Positions 1-7,353 of a DNA stretch of 64,000 nucleotides are shown one piece after another (positions within the stretch are counted from its first letter, which is position 1; each line of letters begins with the position of its first letter). The notes beneath the pieces were generated by a model. That model was given only the letters and a program-made list of their open reading frames with translations, was not told where the DNA came from and did no database searches. Source of the stretch: Bradyrhizobium commune (GTDB taxonomy: Bacteria; Pseudomonadota; Alphaproteobacteria; Rhizobiales; Xanthobacteraceae); NCBI RefSeq assembly GCF_015624505.1, contig NZ_CP061379.1, positions 2,728,001-2,792,000 on the forward strand, given 5' to 3'. The translations under genes and the position numbers were made by a program.

Positions 1-102
1 AAGACATGGTTTTGGGCCGCCACGGCGGTCGGCCCGCTCGCACCCCTGGCGCTGCTGATTCTCGGTGACGCCAAGACGAAGACGCCGGCCTCCGCCGGTT
101 GA
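1..102 (+). CDS. C-terminal end of a membrane protein (partial)
   Basis: The first reading frame is open from base 1 to a TGA at 100-102 and gives 33 residues. They contain one hydrophobic stretch rich in Ala, Leu and Ile, then a short polar tail ending KTPASAG. This looks like the last transmembrane helix and cytoplasmic tail of a membrane protein that starts outside the window. The family cannot be recognised from so short a piece, and that it is coding at all is inferred from composition. Confidence 0.45.
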   Translation, partial: KTWFWAATAVGPLAPLALLILGDAKTKTPASAG

Positions 103-126
103 GCGAGCGGCGCGCGCCTTGCGCGA

Positions 127-327
127 CTATCTCGGTGGTTGAAGCCCGGAGGACTTGATCCAGTCGTCCAGATGACAGGCCATGTCAGCCTGGCGGGCTC
201 GCTTGAGCAGGGCATCGCGCTCGGGACCAGGCGGAAGCTTTGCGGCCTGCTCCTGGATCTGCTTCACCCACGCCGATAGCCGGTCTTCAAGGCTCAGCTG
301 TTGCTTGAACCGCCGCCGTTTGGTCAT
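127..327 (-). CDS. small charged hypothetical protein (66 aa)
   Basis: A 66-residue basic, probably helical and soluble protein beginning MTKRRRFKQQLSLEDRL, with no signal peptide or membrane segment. It contains a PPGPERDALLKRARQAD stretch of a type I associate with short orphan proteins of rhizobia, where similar sequences are conserved without a known role. It converges on the gene ending at base 102. The helical charged character could suit a small binding protein, but no function can be assigned. Confidence 0.65.
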   Translation of the reverse strand: MTKRRRFKQQLSLEDRLSAWVKQIQEQAAKLPPGPERDALLKRARQADMACHLDDWIKSSGLQPPR

Positions 328-518
328 GGCGCGCTCCTGTTCGTGCGGGGGAAGGCGGGAGCGCGATGGGCGTTCTCATCACCGATAGCCGCCACGGTCC
401 GTGCGATGACGGCCCATTTAAGCCCGATTGCGGGATCCGGTTCTGTCCAATTGTGCACACAGCATGAAAGAGGCTGCCGACCTAGGCGAGGCGGCCTCTC
501 GTCTTGAGCTCGTCGACC

Positions 519-710
519 CTAGTGGCAGGGCTTCCCCAGCATCTGGGCGTACCGGCTGTGGCAGCCGTCGTGGAGCTGCCACCGCTTCGTAATCTTCAGG
601 CCGGCTTTCGGCGCGCACGAATTCATCGCAGCCGCCGATGCCTGCGTTTGCGCCGCCACGGTGCCTGCGAAGATCGCCAACGCGAGCGCGATCCTGACAA
701 CGGACTTCAT
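519..710 (-). CDS. small secreted hypothetical protein (63 aa)
   Basis: A 63-residue protein with a clear Sec signal peptide: MKSVVRIALALAIFAGTVAA, then an Ala-rich region with likely cleavage after ASA. The mature part is only about 35 residues and has three Cys and several basic residues (SCAPKAGLKITKRW). The ATG at 710 is chosen over upstream ATGs because GGGAGGAG lies just before it and the signal peptide begins there. It is probably a periplasmic or secreted small protein; no family is recognised. A palindromic site lies upstream at 744-770. Confidence 0.65.
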   Translation of the reverse strand: MKSVVRIALALAIFAGTVAAQTQASAAAMNSCAPKAGLKITKRWQLHDGCHSRYAQMLGKPCH

Positions 711-743
711 CACTCCTCCCGAGTTCGCATAAACGAGACGTGG

Positions 744-770
744 TGTAGCGCTACATTTGAAAGCGTTACA
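744..770 (-). promoter_or_regulatory. palindrome with repeated half-site upstream of the small secreted gene
   Basis: Bases 744-755 are the perfect 12-base palindrome TGTAGCGCTACA. Read on the minus strand, a related half-site TGTAACGCT precedes it at 762-770, so two TGTARCGCT units lie as direct repeats 34 to 60 bases upstream of the ATG at 710. The placement suits an operator for the secreted-protein gene. No regulator with this target can be named. Confidence 0.35.
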
Positions 771-837
771 AAACGTAGCATTAAAAAGCAAGACCGGGAG
801 ATCGCTCAAATTCAGCTGAGACAAACGTGGAGGCAGG

Positions 838-993
838 TCAGGACACGGTGGTTCGGTCTCTGATGTACCGGCGGCGCTGCCTGAGGCGCAAAAGTCTTCG
901 ACCGTAGATCGCCGCCAGGGTCAGGAGCCCACCCGCGACGAACGACGGCAGGCCAAAGACGAGCCACAAGAAGATAAGAAAGGTCGGCGGCAT
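838..993 (-). CDS. small membrane protein, third of an overlapping trio (51 aa)
   Basis: An ATG at 993 opens a 51-codon frame: MPPTFLIFLWLVFGLPSFVAG begins one or two hydrophobic helices, followed by a very basic tail (RRLLRLRQRRRYIRDR). A GTG at 1002 is an alternative start. Neither has a strong ribosome binding site, so translation may be coupled to the gene that ends at 1017. The positive-inside tail suggests a real single-pass membrane protein, but the short length keeps confidence low. No family is recognised. Confidence 0.4.
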   Translation of the reverse strand: MPPTFLIFLWLVFGLPSFVAGGLLTLAAIYGRRLLRLRQRRRYIRDRTTVS

Positions 994-1016
994 CCAGTGC
1001 ACCCGAGAGAGGCGGA

Positions 1017-1229
1017 TCAGGACCTACCCTGCTTGCGCGATTTCAACCAGCCGACGATTGCCGGCGGAGCGCCAAATCCGATGATGACGGGGATTATGGC
1101 CCAATTTCTCGAAAGGTAACCTAGCGCGACGAGAACATGGGCGAGGCCGGCCGACAGGAAAAACCCGGCCCAAGCCGCGATCCATTGCGCCGGCGTGAGG
1201 TCGAGACCTTTGTTGATCGGCAAGCTCAT
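1017..1229 (-). CDS. small membrane protein (70 aa), middle of the trio
   Basis: A 70-residue protein with two predicted helices: the first around residues 14-37 (QWIAAWAGFFLSAGLAHVLV), the second around 43-61 (WAIIPVIIGFGAPPAIVGWL), then a basic KSRKQGRS tail. Its ATG directly follows the TAG of the preceding gene (TAGATG), so the two are probably translationally coupled. The layout is that of a small inner-membrane protein set; a holin-like role is possible but nothing specific supports it. Confidence 0.55.
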   Translation of the reverse strand: MSLPINKGLDLTPAQWIAAWAGFFLSAGLAHVLVALGYLSRNWAIIPVIIGFGAPPAIVGWLKSRKQGRS

Positions 1230-1406
1230 CTACAAACGCGCTTCGACCCATCGATACACGACAATGAATATGACGGCCAACGCGCCGAGAACAAGGTAAT
1301 CCAGCAAGCGTGGGCAGCCTCCACAGACCCACGCGATGAGCCCGATCAGCGTTACGATCGCTTCACCTGTCGCAAGAATGCTGTCTATTCGGTCCATGAC
1401 AGACAT
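1230..1406 (-). CDS. small membrane protein (58 aa), first of the trio
   Basis: The frame from ATG 1406 gives 58 residues: a polar start (MSVMDRIDSILATGEAIVTL), then hydrophobic helices and a C-terminal VYRWVEARL. An in-frame ATG at 1397 would give MDRIDS. Its stop abuts the start of the next gene (TAG then ATG), the strongest sign that the frame is real. It heads a set of three overlapping small membrane proteins on the minus strand. Function unknown. Confidence 0.5.
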   Translation of the reverse strand: MSVMDRIDSILATGEAIVTLIGLIAWVCGGCPRLLDYLVLGALAVIFIVVYRWVEARL

Positions 1407-1521
1407 GCGTCTTCAGCGTGTTGCAGCAATCACTTCATCCAAGAGTAGAATGAAATCAGGACCTTCCCAAAATCAACTTGGGACACGGCGGGTCAAATAT
1501 CGGCAGGCCAAATCCGGGTAC

Positions 1522-1560
1522 TGGCCGAAACAGGCCACTCGGGATTTCAACGTAGGCCAC
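1522..1560. repeat. IS21-type terminal-repeat fragment (left side of island)
   Basis: Two motifs lie together here: one with core GAAACAGGCCA at about 1527-1537, and GATTTCAACGTAGGCCAC at 1543-1560. Close copies recur at 4844-4882 in swapped order. Multiple short repeats of this GGCCA type are typical of IS21-family element ends, so I read it as a transposon scar. The match is by eye. Confidence 0.35.
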
Positions 1561-1694
1561 CCTTGATCCAGCGAAGATGTTCACTATCTGTTCATGGAAC
1601 AATTTTTTACGTGTTGCGTCGAAATTACAGGCGTGGGAGCTCGACCAATGCAATGATGCCCCCTACCCAAATTCCCTCCCGCCTGATCAGAGCC

Positions 1695-2276
1695 ATGTTT
1701 GTTTCACGCGACCGGGAAAAGCTGCTTAACGCGATCATCTATTTTTTAGGTGCGACAAGCCATTGTCACACGTTGAAGCTTTTTAAGCTTTTGAACTTTG
1801 CCGACTTTGAGCACTTCAGGCAGACGGGCAGGACCATTTTCAATTTGGATTACCGCGCGCTGCCGATGGGGCCCGTGCCAACCAAACTTTACGATGAAAT
1901 CAAAAAAGGCGGGGAGCCGGACCTCAAGGCCGCAGTCAATCTTTTCCCTGTAAAGGATGACATCACAGACGCAATCCTGCGTCGCGATCTGAAGGTGCGC
2001 GGGAAGCTCGACAAGCAATACTTCAGCAAAAGAGAACTGCGTATTATCGAGCGCGTCGCTGAGTTCTTTCGCGATCTCAATGCGGCCGACATGAGCGAGT
2101 TTTCCCACCGAAAGGGAGAGCCGTGGCGCGCGATCTATGGAGCCAAAGGAGAAGGTACAGGAAAGATAATTCCACCAGACCTGAGTCTTGATGCAGAGCC
2201 TCTCATTAAAGACGCGCCAATGATTTCGCGCGAAGAATTGGAGGATCGCAGGGACGCCCTAAGAGATATCGCATGA
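1695..2276 (+). CDS. Panacea-domain antitoxin (PanA-type, DUF4065)
   Basis: A 193-residue protein whose whole length fits the Panacea (DUF4065, SocA-like) fold. Visible family marks are KLLNFADFEHFRQTGRTI at about residues 31-48, the GPVP motif at 59-62 followed by KLYDEIKKG, a helical FSKRELRIIERV segment near 110-121, and the late SHRKGEPW motif near 137-144. Panacea proteins neutralise many unrelated toxins encoded next to them. The stop overlaps the toxin start (ATGA), as in TA operons. Start 1695 matches the usual family N-terminus (MF..REKLLNAIIYF); in-frame ATGs at 1653 and 1656 follow a GGGAG and are possible. Base composition is lower in GC than the recA side. Confidence 0.85.
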   Translation: MFVSRDREKLLNAIIYFLGATSHCHTLKLFKLLNFADFEHFRQTGRTIFNLDYRALPMGPVPTKLYDEIKKGGEPDLKAAVNLFPVKDDITDAILRRDLKVRGKLDKQYFSKRELRIIERVAEFFRDLNAADMSEFSHRKGEPWRAIYGAKGEGTGKIIPPDLSLDAEPLIKDAPMISREELEDRRDALRDIA

Positions 2277-2707
2277 CCGATGACGCCATAGAGCCGGGCT
2301 GCGTTCTACATTGGGACGGATTCAAGCTCAGCGATGGCAAAGAAGGGCATAAGTATTTTGTTGTTGTTGGATCTCAGCCAAAGAAAAATTATCTCGCGAT
2401 CATAGCCACTTCGAAACAAAAAAGGCGAGCCGCTCAACCCGGTGGCAACCCTGACGGTGGCTGGTATCACGTCCCCGGAGGCGGAAGAGATTTTTTCAAG
2501 GTCGATACGTGGCTGCTATTTGACGCCGTCCAAGAGCTTTCAGCCGCAGACTTACTCAAGTTGAAGTTTGAAGGAAAAATCACTATCGCCGGGAAACTGC
2601 GCGGGGATATCGCTAACGCCATTTGCAATTGTATGCGGAAATGCGACGACGTGAGCGACTATCATAAAACTCTTCTTGGCCCACCAATTCAGAGGCCAAA
2701 GGCCTAG
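2273..2707 (+). CDS. PanT-type toxin, MazF/PemK-like fold suspected
   Basis: A 144-residue protein translationally coupled to panA by a 4-base overlap. The N-terminus (PGCVLHWDGFKLSDGKEGHK, then YFVVVG) resembles the first strands of PemK/MazF-type barrels, and FFKVDTWLLFDAVQELSA resembles their later strand-helix region. If so it would be an mRNA interferase. I cannot confirm catalytic residues, so the toxin class is inference; partnership with a Panacea antitoxin is the firmer evidence. The last codons overlap the 3' end of the IS1-type transposase remnant on the other strand, so the natural C-terminus may have been altered by that insertion. Confidence 0.7.
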   Translation: MTDDAIEPGCVLHWDGFKLSDGKEGHKYFVVVGSQPKKNYLAIIATSKQKRRAAQPGGNPDGGWYHVPGGGRDFFKVDTWLLFDAVQELSAADLLKLKFEGKITIAGKLRGDIANAICNCMRKCDDVSDYHKTLLGPPIQRPKA

Positions 2708-3350
2708 GCCTTGCCTCCTTCGATTACTGTAAACTTCCGACGCCGATCCGGAGGGGTCTCGGTAGGCAGCGCAGGGGCCACAGGGAGCGCGGCGTCCACA
2801 AGCTGCGCAATGCTCCAAGTCTTGTCAGTCACCCCCAGCGCTTTCGCTGGCGTCGTGCGCATGGCTTCATGGGGTACGGCAAACGTTGTAGTGCGCGACG
2901 CGCGACGGCTGCAACGTGGTTATCCAGCTTCTTGCTAAAGCCGTCCGTTGAAATCTCAGGCTGGCCGATAACCCAGCTGCAGAGGTCATGCAAAAAGTCC
3001 GTGGTGTTTTCGGCATTCCTCTTGCCGACGCCCCAGCTAATGATCGCCTTCTGCGTCCCGACCATGCCGATGAAAACGTACTGATCGCCCTTGGCGTTGA
3101 TCTCGTGGTGCTGGACGTTTTTTTGCTTCTTGCCGACGAAGCTCCACAGCTCGTCAAGCTCAAGGCGCTCGGTGCGCACGCCGACCATGATGCGGTCGTG
3201 TAACTCCATGCAGCCCATGCCGACACGCGGAGCCAGGTTGGCGACGGTGCCACGATTAACGCCAGTGAGGCGGGAAGCTGTGCGGATGCCGACGCCTTCG
3301 CAGAGGGCGGCAATGACTTCAATCTGCTTTTCGCGGGATAGGACGTTCAT
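2704..3350 (-). pseudogene. IS1-family transposase remnant (internal deletion plus two frameshifts)
   Basis: Starting at ATG 3350, the frame reads MNVLSREKQIEVIAALCEGV, then a helix-turn-helix, LELDELWSFVGKKQKNV with the first catalytic Asp, and PEISTDGF. It then jumps straight to SKKLDNHVAAV, which in related rhizobial IS1-type proteins lies many residues later after a second ..GF. The segment with the remaining catalytic residues is therefore gone, probably by recombination between the two short repeats. Two further frame changes follow: HYNVCR is in one frame and HEAMRTTPAKALGVTD through FTVIEGGKA in another, ending at the TAG at 2704-2706. It cannot make an active transposase. Confidence 0.85.
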
Positions 3351-3387
3351 GGAGGGTGCAATCCTCATTAGGATTGACCCCGGGACT

Positions 3388-3421
3388 CTAGAAAACGCGC
3401 TCTGCAAAGCGCATATTCTAG
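3388..3421. repeat. palindrome next to the transposase remnant
   Basis: CTAGAA and TTCTAG arms enclose an inner GCGCT / AGCGC pair, giving a nested hairpin about 40 bases upstream of the transposase start. It could be part of the element's terminal region or a small terminator. No target-site duplication was recognised. Confidence 0.3.
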
Positions 3422-3504
3422 TTTGGTCGCTGGCCCGGGGTGCAATCTCGGGTGGGTGACTAGGGATCGCTGAGGCTGCAACCGCAGCGCTCCCGCTTAT
3501 TCGG

Positions 3505-3580
3505 TGGTTCAGGGAGCCGGATTCGGATCGACATTTCCCAGCTTGTAGGGGCGGGTGTCCTACCGTTAGACGATCCCTGA
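3505..3580 (-). tRNA. degenerate tRNA-like gene with encoded CCA
   Basis: Read on the minus strand, a cloverleaf can be drawn. The acceptor stem TCAGGGA / TCCCTGA is perfect (7 bp), followed by discriminator A and an encoded CCA (3505-3507). The D arm has a 4-bp GTCT / GGAC stem, A14, GG18-19 and A21. The T arm GTCGA-TCCGAAT-CCGGC has C where T55 is normal and a mismatch at its base. The anticodon stem CCCGC / GCTGG has one C-T mismatch and only fits with an 8-base loop CCCTACAA, without the normal U33. No amino acid identity can be assigned. It may be a tRNA pseudogene or an unusual element-borne tRNA. Confidence 0.5.
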
Positions 3581-3840
3581 GAAGCTAGAGCCGATTGCAG
3601 GGCCGTTGCGTTCCTCCCCCGAGGTTTGGCGCAGCGGCCCTTCCTTTTTCCTCGCCCTTCGTCGCTCGGCTAGCGCGGCGAAAGGCTCAAACCCTTCTGG
3701 TCATGTCAGCCTCGTTTGCTGACGGCCATAAAGCATTTATCCAGATTGCGCGCAACAGCGAGATTGAGTTAGTGGATAAATTTATTCCTTGATGTATCCC
3801 GCCGCCTCCGCTATATGGAACCGAACCATTGGAGGGCCGT

Positions 3841-4569
3841 ATGGCTAAAATACGTAGTCCGAACTACCCGAGCATGTCCCTTGGCCCGGCGTTGGAGGCG
3901 GTGCGCCCGGCTTATGAAAAAGAGCACCGAAACAAGATGGCGCGCTCTGTGCTCGCCAAGCATATGGGCTATTCAAGCCTCAACGGTCGCGCCCTTGGTA
4001 AGATCGGCGCGGTGCGTGCATATGGTCTTATCGAAGGCTCAGGGGAAGAATTGCGGATCAGTGATGATACAGTAAAGGCCTTGATGGCTCCCGCAGGCTC
4101 CAGCGAACGAACGGAGGCGCTAGGGCGCCTCGCCAATCGGCCTCAGTTGTTTCAGGAACTGACGAAAGAATTCCCCAACACGTTGCCCAGCCTCGATAAC
4201 CTGAAATACGCCCTTATCAAACGCAACTTCATTCCGGACGCCGCAGAGAAGGCGGCAAAATCCTATCTCGCTACTATGAACCTTGTAGGCGGAATCCAAG
4301 ACGAGTATAATCCTCCCGATGACGAGGAGGAAAACTCCGATATGAATGAAGCTCAACTGGCGGCTGACGCGAAGCGCCTGCTCGACACACCTGTGCACCT
4401 GATCAAGAAACCAGTGCAGGAGGTTTTTAATCTGCCGGAAGGGACGGTTACGATCACGTTTCCGCAGCGGCTCTCAGTCGAATCCTATCAGGACATGGAG
4501 GATCAGCTGGAGTTGCTGCTCCGTCGCGTCAAACGGCAGATCGCCAAAGACGACGAGGCCGCCAACTAA
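3841..4569 (+). CDS. winged-helix-like hypothetical protein (242 aa)
   Basis: GGAGG sits 7 bases before ATG 3841, which settles the start. The N-terminal ~90 residues (YPSMSLGPALEAVRPAYEKE, then MARSVLAKHMGYSSLNGRAL) resemble a recurring family of predicted winged-helix proteins in which a helical DNA-binding-like module is followed by LRISDDTVKAL and a region like RPQLFQELTKEFPNTLPS. An acidic linker (PPDDEEENSD) near residue 160 leads to a C-terminal module, LPEGTVTITFPQRLSVESYQ, of a kind found on antitoxin-like proteins. No enzyme motif is seen. It is probably an accessory regulator or orphan antitoxin-like protein; no toxin gene is adjacent. Confidence 0.75.
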   Translation: MAKIRSPNYPSMSLGPALEAVRPAYEKEHRNKMARSVLAKHMGYSSLNGRALGKIGAVRAYGLIEGSGEELRISDDTVKALMAPAGSSERTEALGRLANRPQLFQELTKEFPNTLPSLDNLKYALIKRNFIPDAAEKAAKSYLATMNLVGGIQDEYNPPDDEEENSDMNEAQLAADAKRLLDTPVHLIKKPVQEVFNLPEGTVTITFPQRLSVESYQDMEDQLELLLRRVKRQIAKDDEAAN

Positions 4570-4774
4570 GGCGGCCTCTCTAGTTAATGACGGTGGACAA
4601 GTCAGTCGGTTGCCATCCCTTCTGTGCCTTTAGCGTTTGAGCGATAAACAGTCGCTATCCAACAATCGGTCCCGCCAGTACATCACCAGCGCTCGCTTAG
4701 CCGCCGCACTTAAGCCGGGGGATCGCACGAGCGATCACTTACGGTTTTGTTCCCGGCACAGCCAAAAGTTTGGT

Positions 4775-4882
4775 CATAGAAACCTCCTTTATTGGCTGAG
4801 TTCCAATTCGGTTCCGGCCGTTAAGTTCAAATCAGTCCACCGTGATTTTCAAACTAGGCCACTGAGGTCGGAAACAGGCCAG
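4775..4882 (-). mobile_element. IS21-like end fragment (right side of island)
   Basis: Read on the minus strand, this stretch has CTGGCCTGTTTCC, AGTGGCCTAGTTTGAAAATC and GTGGACTGATTTGAAC repeats, then an AAAGGAGG ribosome binding site and an ATG at 4777 whose frame stops after 12 codons. That is the order expected at the istA end of an IS21-family element, with the gene lost just after its start. Motif copies match those at 1522-1560. Identification is by pattern memory and needs alignment. Confidence 0.35.
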
Positions 4883-4917
4883 CACCAAAATCCGCAAAAG
4901 AACATATTGCGAACCTA

Positions 4918-4932
4918 GAACAAATAGTGTAC
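4918..4932 (+). promoter_or_regulatory. LexA (SOS) box of recA
   Basis: GAAC-AAATAGT-GTAC matches the alphaproteobacterial LexA box GAAC-N7-GTAC exactly, 75 bases before the recA start codon. A second, imperfect element, GAAC-N7-GAAC, lies just upstream at 4900-4914 and could be a weaker half-site. recA should therefore be DNA-damage inducible. Confidence 0.9.
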
Positions 4933-5007
4933 ATTGCTTTTATCGACGAGCCGCCCCGCCAATCGTTTGTCCCTCGCGCGAATCCTCGCCATAAGGAGCA
5001 CGACCCA

Positions 5008-6096
<1,089 letters not shown>

Positions 6097-6100
6097 GCCT

Positions 6101-6141
6101 TGAAGCGCGATGAGATTGGGATGAATCGTCATCGCGCTTCA
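6101..6141 (+). terminator. hairpin after recA
   Basis: The arms TGAAGCGCGATGA (6101-6113) and TCATCGCGCTTCA (6129-6141) are perfectly complementary around a 15-base loop, 4 bases after the recA stop. There is no strong T run, so it may act as an mRNA-stabilising hairpin as much as a terminator. Confidence 0.55.
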
Positions 6142-6153
6142 GGTTGTTGTTTG

Positions 6154-6200
6154 AGCATGATCTTCTCGGAAAACCGCTTCGCACTTTTCCGGATCATGCT
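6154..6200. repeat. extragenic palindrome (AGCATGATC type)
   Basis: AGCATGATC at the left end and GATCATGCT at the right end are exact inverted repeats around an inner GGAAAACCGCTTCGCACTTTTCC hairpin region (inner arms GGAAAA and TTTTCC). Units of this kind are very common between genes in Bradyrhizobium and related Rhizobiales. Confidence 0.6.
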
Positions 6201-6297
6201 TTAACGCGAAAATCTTTCGCGAGGAGCGGGCGCTGAGGACGTTGAGTTGCCGACGTCGTCAGTGCCCGTTTCGTTTTGGGCGTGTTAGGCCGTGAGC

Positions 6298-7296
6298 ATG
6301 ACGCGACTTATTCTGACAACGGACTCGTCCACCGCCGGTGCTCTGCAACGCGCCGGGCTTGCCGATCTCGTCATCCCAATCGAGCGCCGGCTGGTCTGGG
6401 GGCCGTTGCCGCCCCCTGCGGAGCTCGACGCGTTCTTTGCGCCGCGCACGACGCAGCCACACGGGCATCATTGGCTGGACGATACGCCGTCCTGGCGTCT
6501 CGAAGAATCGGGCGCGAAAGACCGGGGATTGATCGAATTGTCCGCGGAATATGAGGCGGTCGAGTTGTGGATGGGGCCGGAGCGAAATGCGCAGTTGATT
6601 CTACTCTGGCTGCTCGACCATTGCGGCGGCGAGAGAGCGGCGGTCTCCAAACTGGTGATGCGTCAGTTGGCTATCGCCATCGGTGATGTCGATCCAGCAC
6701 AACTCGCCGGGCTGGGCCCTCCTGCCATCACACTCGCGCAAGATCACCTTGAACTGGCCGGTGCCGCTTGGCGCGCCTATCGCGCGCCGACACCGCGGGC
6801 CTGGTTTGACCTGCTCAAAACGGATTTGAGCCTGCTTCCGCGGCTTGAGCGGTGCGCGGTTGAACTGCTCGAAGAGCTTCCGCGCCCCGGTTCGGGCCTT
6901 GGAGCCACGGAAGCGCGGATCCTGGACTTGGTAGCGCCGGGCGATGTGCAGCCCTTCGACGTCTTCCCGGGACATCAAAGGCGCAACGAGCGGCAAGTGT
7001 ATGGATATTGGGAAGTCGGAGCCCTGCTTGACGGGCTCGCGCGGTGCGAGAGACCGGCGGTGTCGGGCCTGGATGAGGGCCCCTTTTCGCTGGACATGCA
7101 CAACGATTCAACCCGCCTCGATCGGTACAAGCGGTCGCGCTTGTCGTTGACCGCCTTCGGCAAGGCGGTGCTGGGAGGCGATGAGAATTTTCGCCGCCAC
7201 AATCAGATCGATCGCTGGTGGGGCGGCACCCACCTGACCAACGAGCGGCTGTGGCAGTGGGACCGCGAGACCTTCTCACTCATCGTGCCCGATTAA
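6298..7296 (+). CDS. DUF1835-like protein, first of a tandem pair
   Basis: A 332-residue soluble protein. It opens MTRLILTTDSSTAGALQRAG, close to the DUF1835 signature (a short strand, then a DS.TAGSL..AG motif), and continues with a WGPLP segment as in that family. The C-terminus HNQIDRWWGGTHLTNERLWQ is shared with the next gene. A GTG at 6292 is an alternative start; no strong ribosome binding site separates them. The biochemical role of DUF1835 proteins is not established. It lies between recA and the glycine cleavage operon with no obvious functional tie to either. Confidence 0.7.
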   Translation: MTRLILTTDSSTAGALQRAGLADLVIPIERRLVWGPLPPPAELDAFFAPRTTQPHGHHWLDDTPSWRLEESGAKDRGLIELSAEYEAVELWMGPERNAQLILLWLLDHCGGERAAVSKLVMRQLAIAIGDVDPAQLAGLGPPAITLAQDHLELAGAAWRAYRAPTPRAWFDLLKTDLSLLPRLERCAVELLEELPRPGSGLGATEARILDLVAPGDVQPFDVFPGHQRRNERQVYGYWEVGALLDGLARCERPAVSGLDEGPFSLDMHNDSTRLDRYKRSRLSLTAFGKAVLGGDENFRRHNQIDRWWGGTHLTNERLWQWDRETFSLIVPD

Positions 7297-7353
7297 TACG
7301 TGCGTATTCGCTCAGAGTTTTCCTGTACTGCGTATCAATTTTGAGAGGCAGTC

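Noticed and set aside
1456..1653. 65-codon minus-strand frame
   Set aside because: It has no ribosome binding site, overlaps the IS21-like motif block, and shows no similarity to any family I recognise.
4637..4918. 93-codon frame from a TTG upstream of recA
   Set aside because: It has no ribosome binding site and low-complexity composition, and it crosses the IS-like end fragment and runs up to the SOS box.
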